DNA from: Gemella haemolysans
GTDB taxonomy: Bacteria > Bacillota > Bacilli > Staphylococcales > Gemellaceae
Direction of reading: 5' to 3'
Assembly (NCBI RefSeq): GCF_901873445.1
Contig: NZ_CABFLN010000073.1
Location: forward strand, 1 to 64,000
DNA length: 64,000 nt
Shown: positions 58,119 through 64,000 of the stretch, piece after piece
How positions within the stretch are numbered: position 1 is the stretch's first letter
Layout of the letters: every line of letters begins with the position of its first letter
Notes under the pieces: generated by a model
What the model saw: only the letters and a program-made list of their open reading frames with translations
Databases searched by the model: none
Told to the model about the DNA's origin: nothing
Position numbers and translations under genes: made by a program

Positions 58119-58135
58119 ATTGACTAAAATTGACC
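58119..58135. promoter_or_regulatory. CtsR operator of ctsR-clpC-radA
   Basis: On the minus strand GGTCAAT-TTT-AGTCAAT, close to the CtsR heptad consensus, lies 16 nt before the ctsR start and just after a TATAAT (about 58145-58150). Confidence 0.75.
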
Positions 58136-58203
58136 TTTATTAAATTATACTACATCTACAATATTTTGTACACAAAAAACATTGATTTTTAAGCTTAAAC
58201 ACA

Positions 58204-58275
58204 TAAAAAAAGAGAACGTTTTTATAAAATCGAAATATTATCTAAATCGACATTATAAAGTCATTCTCATTTTAA
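58204..58275 (-). terminator. long terminator hairpin after purine permease
   Basis: On the minus strand GAGAATG..TTTATAA..TCGATTT pairs imperfectly with CGATTTTATAAAAACGTTCTC and a T-run of seven follows. Confidence 0.65.
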
Positions 58276-58321
58276 ATTCTAATAAGTTTCTGTATCTAAA
58301 TCATAATCAACAGTTAACTAA

Positions 58322-59581
58322 CTATTTATTAATTTTTGATTTTCTATTAAATATTAAATTCATTACAATAGCAACTATTGTTCCTAATACTATACCACTA
58401 TCAGTAAACATACGAACAAAACTTGGTAATTGTGAAAATGCTGTCGGAACCGTAGTAACACCAAGTCCTAGTCCCACTGAACAAGCTATTATCATAAGAT
58501 TTTCCTGTTTAGCAAAGTCTGTATTACCTAACATCTTAACTCCATATGCTAGAACCATTCCAAACATACTAATCATCGCTCCTCCTAATACTGGTTGAGG
58601 TACGATTGTAGCTAAAGCTCCGATTTTTGGAACAGATCCAAAAACTAGTAGTAAAAGTACCATTACATACATCACTTTTTTACTTTTCACACCTGAAATT
58701 TGCACAAGACCTACATTTTGAGAATAAGTTGTATACGGGAATGCATTTACTAATGAACCTATCATTACAGCTAAACCTTCAGCTAAGTAACCTCTTCGTA
58801 AATCAGGTTCTTTAACTTCTTGATTACAAATATTTCCTAGGGCATAATATACACCGGTTGATTCAATCATACTAACAATCCCCACTATAACAAATGTTAA
58901 AATAGCACTCATATTAAATTCAAAACCAGTAAATTTAAATGGTGTTGGATGTTGGAACCAACCTGCTTGTGATACCTCTGATAAGCTCACCAATCCCATA
59001 AAACTAGCAATAACTGTACCAGATACTAATCCTAGAAGAATAGCAATTGATTGGATAAATCCAGTAGTAAATTTGTATATTACTAAAATAATTGCTAAAG
59101 TAATACATGCTAGTAAAATATTTTTTGGATTCCCAAAATCTTTTGATCCTTGTCCACCTGCAATATAATTCATCGCAACAGGCACTAAAGTAATACCAAT
59201 AATCGTTACTACACTTCCTGTAACAACAGGAGGGAATAATTTAGCCACCTTCGCAAAAAACGGTGCTATTAATACAACAACCAACCCAGAAACGAAAATT
59301 GCTCCATACATAGTTGGTAATCCAGAACTATTACCTATAGCTATCATCGGTGCTACTGCAGTAAAAGTACACCCAAGAACAACAGGTAAACCAATACCTG
59401 TAAATTTACCTTTATAAACTTGTAGAAATGTAGCTATCCCACACATGAAAATATCAACTGACACTAAATAAGTTGTTTGTTCTGGTGAAAGACCTAATCC
59501 ACCAGCCACAATTATCGGAACAATAACTGCTCCTGCATACATTGCTAATACATGTTGTAAACTTAAAATAAAAGTTTTCAA
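58322..59581 (-). CDS. NCS2 family purine (xanthine/guanine) permease
   Basis: The 419-residue protein has about twelve to fourteen membrane helices. Its family signatures include LQHVLAMYAGAVIVPIIV at the start, the QVYKGKFTGIGLPVVLGC region and the later NAFPYTTYSQNVGLVQISGV motif. It belongs to the nucleobase:cation symporter-2 family, closest in pattern to xanthine permease PbuX. The start is a TTG after AAGGAGATAAGAATT. A guanine-type riboswitch precedes it, so it takes up a purine base, probably xanthine or guanine. It is monocistronic. Confidence 0.92.
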   Translation of the reverse strand: MKTFILSLQHVLAMYAGAVIVPIIVAGGLGLSPEQTTYLVSVDIFMCGIATFLQVYKGKFTGIGLPVVLGCTFTAVAPMIAIGNSSGLPTMYGAIFVSGLVVVLIAPFFAKVAKLFPPVVTGSVVTIIGITLVPVAMNYIAGGQGSKDFGNPKNILLACITLAIILVIYKFTTGFIQSIAILLGLVSGTVIASFMGLVSLSEVSQAGWFQHPTPFKFTGFEFNMSAILTFVIVGIVSMIESTGVYYALGNICNQEVKEPDLRRGYLAEGLAVMIGSLVNAFPYTTYSQNVGLVQISGVKSKKVMYVMVLLLLVFGSVPKIGALATIVPQPVLGGAMISMFGMVLAYGVKMLGNTDFAKQENLMIIACSVGLGLGVTTVPTAFSQLPSFVRMFTDSGIVLGTIVAIVMNLIFNRKSKINK

Positions 59582-59637
59582 AATTCTTATCTCCTTAGTT
59601 ATATATTATTTTTTGACAAATATAACTATATAAATAC

Positions 59638-59674
59638 AAAAAATCACCTATAATTACTTATAGGCGATTTAAAA
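59638..59674 (-). terminator. riboswitch terminator (expression platform)
   Basis: On the minus strand AAATCGCCTATAA pairs with ATAGGTGATTT and a run of T follows. It lies between the aptamer and the permease gene and is the likely regulated terminator, with purine binding favouring it. Confidence 0.8.
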
Positions 59675-59726
59675 TTCTACTACAAATAAATACTTTAAAA
59701 ACTAGTTTAAAGTAAAATATAATAAT

Positions 59727-59787
59727 AAGAATGCCCATAGTCATCAAATTTACGGTCTGATGGTAGAAACTTGCAAGCCATATTCTT
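59727..59787 (-). promoter_or_regulatory. purine riboswitch aptamer, guanine type
   Basis: The minus-strand sequence ATATGGCTTGCAAGTTTCTA and the later segment CCATCAGACCGTAAATTTGA match the purine riboswitch core, and J3/1 reads GACTATG. The C in that position (equivalent to C74 of Bacillus xpt) indicates guanine/hypoxanthine/xanthine recognition rather than adenine (U74). P1 is AAGAAT with ATTCTT. The gap 59582-59946 holds this element and its terminator. Confidence 0.9.
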
Positions 59788-59946
59788 GCTTTTATATGTG
59801 CTATATTTTGTCTGTACAATATATAATAACAATTTTCAAATTGATTTTCAAGTGTTATCTATAATTTATTTTATATTTTTATTATTTATCATAGAAGAAT
59901 TTAATATATTATTAGATTCTCAACTAGAATATTTAAGCCACAATAA

Positions 59947-60879
59947 CTATTCTATTACTTTCAATTTACCTCTAAAATCATCTAAACTAGAGTACCCTTT
60001 TTCTTTCATTACTTCTTGAAGTTCTTTAGTTAGTCTAGCAAAAACTGAAACTCCCTCTTTATGTAAAGTTGTTCCTACTTGAACTAAATCTGCACCACAT
60101 AGAATATGTTCAAATACATCTTTACCATTTATTACTCCACCAGTTCCAATAATTTTTATACTTGGATTTAAGCGTTCCCTAAATGCACGAACATTAGCTA
60201 GTGCTGTTGGTTTAATATACTCTCCACCTAGTCCACCAAATCCACCTTTTGGCTTAATAACTACTTGTTCTTTATCTAAATCAATATATAAACCATTCCC
60301 TACACTATTTACACTATTCACATATGTAAGAGGATACTTATTAAGAATTTTAGCCATTTCATCAAAATGAGCAATGTCAAAATATGGAGGCAGTTTTACC
60401 CCAATAGGTTTTGTAAAGAATGTGAATACCTCAGATAATAATTTATCTGTTAGTTCAAAATCATAAGCAATCTGAGGCTTTCCTGGTACATTCGGGCATG
60501 ATAGATTAAATTCAGTCACACCTTCATATTCACTCTCTTGAATTTCCTTTAGTAAACCAATATTCTCTTCATAACTCATACCAGTTACAGATAAAAACTG
60601 CAATTTGGCTCCAGCTCTTTGACGTTCAATTACATAATCTAAATAATAATCTAAACCATTATTTGGTAATCCCATTGAATTAATACTTCCTAAAGCAGTA
60701 TCATAATATCTAGGCTCAGGATTTCCTTCTCTATACTCTCTAGTTGCAGTTTTTGTAACAAAAGCCCCCGCTTCACTATTAGCTAATTCATCTAATTCCT
60801 CAATAGTCATACAGTGTACCCCTGATGCATTCATTAACGGATTAGATAATTCTACATCTAAAAAATTTGTTTTTAACAT
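59947..60879 (-). CDS. pyrD: dihydroorotate dehydrogenase, class 1A (fumarate type)
   Basis: Oxidises dihydroorotate to orotate in pyrimidine synthesis, using fumarate in class 1A. The 310-residue protein is an FMN TIM barrel with [13 protein letters not shown] at the start, the active-site cysteine in NLSCPNVPG (near residue 130), and the [14 protein letters not shown] segment near 190. The [19 protein letters not shown] phosphate site is near 244. Class 1A is the cytosolic homodimer with Cys as base, as in lactococci. It is monocistronic here with no other pyr genes adjacent and no PyrR attenuator seen. Confidence 0.93.
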   Translation of the reverse strand: MLKTNFLDVELSNPLMNASGVHCMTIEELDELANSEAGAFVTKTATREYREGNPEPRYYDTALGSINSMGLPNNGLDYYLDYVIERQRAGAKLQFLSVTGMSYEENIGLLKEIQESEYEGVTEFNLSCPNVPGKPQIAYDFELTDKLLSEVFTFFTKPIGVKLPPYFDIAHFDEMAKILNKYPLTYVNSVNSVGNGLYIDLDKEQVVIKPKGGFGGLGGEYIKPTALANVRAFRERLNPSIKIIGTGGVINGKDVFEHILCGADLVQVGTTLHKEGVSVFARLTKELQEVMKEKGYSSLDDFRGKLKVIE

Positions 60880-60969
60880 TCTTCATACCTCCTATGTATA
60901 CTAGTAACAGTTTATCACAAAATACTCTTAATAACCATTGATAAAACTAGTTTTAGATTTATATTCAAA

Positions 60970-61020
60970 TAAAAAAGAAGAATTATAGAAAATCAATTTT
61001 ATCTATACTTCTCCTTCTTT
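60970..61020 (-). terminator. terminator after DUF302 gene
   Basis: AAGAAGGAGAAGTATAGA pairs imperfectly with TCTATAATTCTTCTT and TTTTTTA follows on the minus strand. Confidence 0.75.
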
Positions 61021-61051
61021 AAATTTCTTATCTAAAATAAACAATTCTTAA

Positions 61052-61429
61052 TTATGCTTCTAGATGCTTAATTATATCTAAATACAAATTGTCCATCTTA
61101 GATAATATTTCTTTTATTCTATCAGAATGATCTTCTTTTAACCATGTAGTAGGTTTTTCATATAATACTTCTGTCTTATCTTCTCTCTTAATAAGTAATA
61201 ATTTAAGTGGCAGATTAAAACTTAAGTACACATCATCTTGCATTAGTAATGTTCCAACTTTTGGATTCCCAAAAACAACATATTGAATATCCTTTAATTC
61301 TAAATCAACATTTCTAGCGTATTCACCTTGGTTTATATTTAGAAATTGGTGAATATTATTTTTTTCTAAATATTCATCTACTTTCGATTTTACATTTTTA
61401 AATTCGTCATTAATTAGATACTTTTCCAT
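61052..61429 (-). CDS. DUF302 family protein
   Basis: The 125-residue protein resembles the DUF302 family, with the pattern YVVFGNPKVGTLLMQDDVYL followed by SFNLPLKLLLIKRED. These small proteins are of unknown function and often occur near redox or metal genes. The N-terminal half is a helix with the KVDEYLEKNNIHQF segment. It has no membrane helix or signal peptide. It stands alone, with a short GAGGT ribosome binding site. No function is proposed. Confidence 0.75.
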   Translation of the reverse strand: MEKYLINDEFKNVKSKVDEYLEKNNIHQFLNINQGEYARNVDLELKDIQYVVFGNPKVGTLLMQDDVYLSFNLPLKLLLIKREDKTEVLYEKPTTWLKEDHSDRIKEILSKMDNLYLDIIKHLEA

Positions 61430-61555
61430 AATTTACCTCACATAAATACTAATATACTTTTTTAACCATATCTTAGTATAAAAAAGACATTTACACAAAT
61501 AATTTGTACTTTTCTTCTAAATTTTAAAATGTTCTAATACCATTTTTTACTGAAA

Positions 61556-61600
61556 AAAGTAGAAATCTAAGCAACAAAGTACACCTAGATTTCTAATAAA
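61556..61600 (-). terminator. terminator after LPXTG remnant
   Basis: AGAAATCTAGGTG pairs with TTGCTTAGATTTCT and a T-run follows on the minus strand. Confidence 0.75.
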
Positions 61601-61627
61601 ATTTTTCTTACTTGATAAAACCTCTTT

Positions 61628-61918
61628 TTATTTTCTTAGATATTTTCTCATATAGCCCAACCCTAAGCTTGCTATCAGAGTAAAACCTAATAATCCTAAC
61701 ATAGAATCTTTCATTCCTGTATTTGGAAGTTGCTTCTTAGATTTTCCCTTTAAGTTAGTAATCTTTGCAGATTCTTAAGATATTTTATCATCTTTAATTT
61801 CTTCATTCCCAACCATTTCTTTTTTTGTTTCCTTCGCGTCTACAATATTTATGACTTTACCAGTAGCATCAGTAACTTCTTTTGGTTCATCTCCTATTTT
61901 AAAAGAAATACCATATCA
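61628..61918 (-). pseudogene. remnant of an LPXTG cell-wall-anchored protein
   Basis: The minus strand encodes the tail of a surface protein, GDEPKEVTDATGKVINIVD, then, after an in-frame TAA (61775-61777), a sorting signal with KKQLPNTGMKDSMLGLLGF, a membrane helix and the charged tail MRKYLRK. An in-frame TGA lies at 61916-61918 and coding similarity ends abruptly, so the N-terminal part has been lost. The LPNTG motif identifies a former sortase substrate. It is next to ABC exporter genes. With two different stop codons and a truncated front this is a true pseudogene, not a selenoprotein. Confidence 0.8.
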
Positions 61919-61949
61919 ATATTTTTCAGTAAATTATATTTTATCTTAT

Positions 61950-63668
61950 TTAATACTTAAAGCTCTCTACTGCTTTTGATCTCTCAATTAGTTTTCCATA
62001 CACCTTAGAATGTTCTAACAAGTAACTATGTGTTCCTTGGCACTCAACTATTCCATTATCTAAGACAATAATTTTATCCACATTTTCAATTGATTTAAGT
62101 CTATGAGAAATAACAATTACTGTTTTATTTTTTATAAGATTATTTAAACTATCTTGAATTTTTTTCTCATTTTCTACATCTAGAGCTGCTGAAATTTCAT
62201 CTAAAATAACTATAGGAGAATCTTTCAAAAACGCTCTGGCTATTGATAATCTTTGTCTTTCTCCACCCGATAATGTTGCTCCATTTTCACCAACTATTGT
62301 ATTGTACCCATTCTCTAAATCATCTATAAAGTCACAACAAGCCATCTTAGCAGCTACCATAACTTCTTCATCAGTAGCACTACTACGTCCTATTCTTATA
62401 TTTTCCATAATAGACGTATTGAATAATACTACATCTTGGAAGACAATTGAAACATATTTATATAATGTGTCTGTAGAAATTTCTTTTATATTATGTCCAT
62501 CTATAATTATCTGTCCATCATCATAATCATATAATCTAGATATTAATTTTAAAATACTAGTTTTACCACATCCTGATACACCCACTAGTGCTGTAACTTC
62601 ATTTTGATTAGCTGTAAAACTGACATCTTTCAATACTGGACTATCTTTATCATAACCAAATTTTACATTTTTTAATTCAATACCAAAATTATCCAATTTA
62701 ATTTCTTTACCTTTTTGAATTTGAGTTTCCCTCAATTCTTTGATTCGTTTAATACGAGCATCTAGGTAAAATAATTCAGAAGTATTTGCAGCTAATCCAT
62801 CAACTATATCTTTCATTTTCATCGCTACAAATATATAACCGATTAAGTATAGCAGATTAATACTTCCACTTGCATAAAGTGTTGTTCCAACTATTATTAC
62901 GACTACTAAAGTTCCTTGAGCAACAACCCATGATAAAAATAAAGGTATAAATAGTACCATTTCCACTTTAAGTTTTAATTTTTCACTTTTATCCATATCT
63001 TTATTCAATTTTTCTCTTATCTTATTACCTAAACCAAAACTTTTAATATCTTGTTGAAGTTCAATTGCTTCTTGGAAGCTTTCAGAATTGTGACGAAGTT
63101 GCTCAAAATTTTCATATTGTTTTTTTAATTGAATTCTTTTAGAAACTAGTATTAGAGAATAACTTAGGACTACAGGTATCATTATTGATAAACCTAAATA
63201 TATATTCCCAACTAACATAAGTATAGACATAATAGGGAAGAAAAGTATGAATCCTATAATTTTTGCCATTGCATGACTCATTGCATGTTCTATTGCTTCA
63301 ACATCTTTCATAACGGTTTGACTTATATCTGATAAGTTGTGTTTTGAAAAATATGCAAGAGGAAGTTTACTTAATGTTGTAGCTATATCTATTCTTAAAT
63401 TAGCACTTTCTTTATAGGTTGCACTATACAATGCATCATATTCTTTAGCCAAAAGTACATATATAACAATCAGTACCACTATTGATATTACTATATATAG
63501 ATATTTACTTTTAACATTACCTAATAAAAGTTCATCTACTAATATCATAAGTAACATAGCAGGAAACATATTTGAAAAATATACTAGAAATGATAAAATA
63601 CTGGCTCTTATTAAATCACTCGCTCCTTGATTTGTTAAGGCAAACCAACTTTTAATTTTATTTTTCAT
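61950..63668 (-). CDS. ABC transporter, fused permease and ATP-binding (exporter half)
   Basis: The 572-residue protein has six membrane helices (about 15-310) followed by an ABC ATPase. That domain has Walker A GVSGCGKTSILK (near 372), LSGGERQRLSIARAF, Walker B IVILDEISAALD and the H-loop VISHRL. It pairs with the upstream half-transporter, whose stop overlaps this start by 11 nt. Such heterodimers of streptococci and relatives export drugs, peptides or import iron-siderophores. The substrate is not known. The start was placed at 63668, after GGAGGG. A longer ORF of 20 more codons was rejected. Gly-Gly protease domain is absent. Confidence 0.9.
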   Translation of the reverse strand: MKNKIKSWFALTNQGASDLIRASILSFLVYFSNMFPAMLLMILVDELLLGNVKSKYLYIVISIVVLIVIYVLLAKEYDALYSATYKESANLRIDIATTLSKLPLAYFSKHNLSDISQTVMKDVEAIEHAMSHAMAKIIGFILFFPIMSILMLVGNIYLGLSIMIPVVLSYSLILVSKRIQLKKQYENFEQLRHNSESFQEAIELQQDIKSFGLGNKIREKLNKDMDKSEKLKLKVEMVLFIPLFLSWVVAQGTLVVVIIVGTTLYASGSINLLYLIGYIFVAMKMKDIVDGLAANTSELFYLDARIKRIKELRETQIQKGKEIKLDNFGIELKNVKFGYDKDSPVLKDVSFTANQNEVTALVGVSGCGKTSILKLISRLYDYDDGQIIIDGHNIKEISTDTLYKYVSIVFQDVVLFNTSIMENIRIGRSSATDEEVMVAAKMACCDFIDDLENGYNTIVGENGATLSGGERQRLSIARAFLKDSPIVILDEISAALDVENEKKIQDSLNNLIKNKTVIVISHRLKSIENVDKIIVLDNGIVECQGTHSYLLEHSKVYGKLIERSKAVESFKY

Positions 63669-64000
63669 AATTAACCCTCCACTCATTTGCTTTATTGTAT
63701 AAACTTTGGAGTTTTTTATACTCACCATCCAAAGCCATCAACTCCCTATCAGTTCCGCGTTCTATAATTTCCCCATTGTCCATTACTAATATCTCATCTA
63801 CATTTCTAATACTAGGTAATCTATGAGCAATCATAATAACTGTTTTATCTTTTATTAAATTTGAAAATGCACGTTGCAATTCATATTCATTTTCTGGATC
63901 AACTGCTGCACTAGCTTCATCCATAATAATAATTTTTGCATCTTTTAATATCGCACGAGCAATTGCAATTCGTTGTTTTTCTCCACCAGATAGATATACT
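63658..64000 (-). CDS. ABC transporter, ATP-binding part (truncated by window edge)
   Basis: Only the last 113 codons are inside the window. They carry LSGGEKQRIAIARA, Walker B IIIMDEASAAVDPE, and the H-loop MIAHRL, then the tail. The missing front lies right of 64000 and should hold the membrane domain. It overlaps the downstream half-transporter by 11 nt, so the two are very likely a heterodimer. The Walker B glutamate is present in this half (DEAS) and also in the downstream half (DEIS). Confidence 0.88.
   Translation of the reverse strand, partial: VYLSGGEKQRIAIARAILKDAKIIIMDEASAAVDPENEYELQRAFSNLIKDKTVIMIAHRLPSIRNVDEILVMDNGEIIERGTDRELMALDGEYKKLQSLYNKANEWRVNYEK

Noticed and set aside
61916..61918. 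A third Sec-like TGA in the LPXTG remnant
   Set aside because: There is no cysteine context, another in-frame stop (TAA) is present and the gene is truncated, so it is a decayed pseudogene.

Overview
The window is AT-rich, gene-dense Firmicute chromosome. Gene content (glnRA, groESL, hbs-mtrA-mtrB order, ctsR-clpC-radA, RqcH, MutS2, type-B RNase P RNA, L-lactate permease, an LPXTG surface-protein remnant, no sporulation genes) points to a non-sporulating, host-associated coccus of the Bacillales, most likely Gemella. The genus is an inference from general resemblance, not a computed match. Most genes are on the minus strand with strong AGGAGG-type ribosome binding sites, and many operons end in clear hairpin terminators. 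No tRNA, CRISPR array, insertion sequence or prophage was found.

Layout. 1-330: three tandem minus-strand promoters of an rRNA-operon type, facing out of the left edge. 0.5-12.9 kb: acetyltransferase, mutS2, cvpA-like gene, fakA with an Asp23 gene, panE-like gene, a PTS IIC-like protein, mnmG-rsmG, and a cystine symporter with a structured leader that encodes a Cys-containing mini-peptide. 13.2-23.6 kb: flavodoxin, Rrf2 regulator, RNA methyltransferase-rnpB, gmk-rpoZ, azlCD, rqcH, terC, an ABC-like pair with a degenerate ATPase, and brnQ. 23.9-32.8 kb: topA, map, HAD phosphatase, kinase-like protein, pepV, pseudouridine synthase and murJ-like flippase. 33.0-38.9 kb: glnR-glnA with two GlnR boxes, trxA, groES-groEL under CtsR, and NADH oxidase. 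38.9-45 kb: fic, TRAP-like mtrB, folE, hbs, gpsA, a small secreted-protein operon, a MetE-like gene and yedF. 45-60.9 kb: typA, lctP, smpB-rnr, secG, PIN/TRAM protein, ctsR-clpC-radA, a purine permease behind a guanine-type riboswitch, and pyrD. 61-64 kb: DUF302 protein, LPXTG pseudogene and two ABC exporter half-genes.

The most notable signal is selenium. Two otherwise intact genes each carry one in-frame TGA at a place where a reactive cysteine is expected. In the NADH oxidase (37496-38857) it is codon 42, the position of the redox cysteine of the Nox/NADH-peroxidase family. In the MetE-like methyltransferase (43288-44481) it is codon 223. Both TGAs are followed by a hairpin whose G-containing apical loop lies about 22-26 nt downstream, the geometry of a bacterial SECIS element. 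A gene for the selenium-associated protein YedF lies directly upstream of the MetE-like gene. TGA is a genuine stop in at least one gene here (the flippase at 30922), so general reassignment does not explain this. The best reading is two selenoproteins, including a Sec42 NADH oxidase, in an organism of a group where selenocysteine is not generally expected. The Sec machinery (selA, selB, selC, selD) is not in the window and must be looked for elsewhere.
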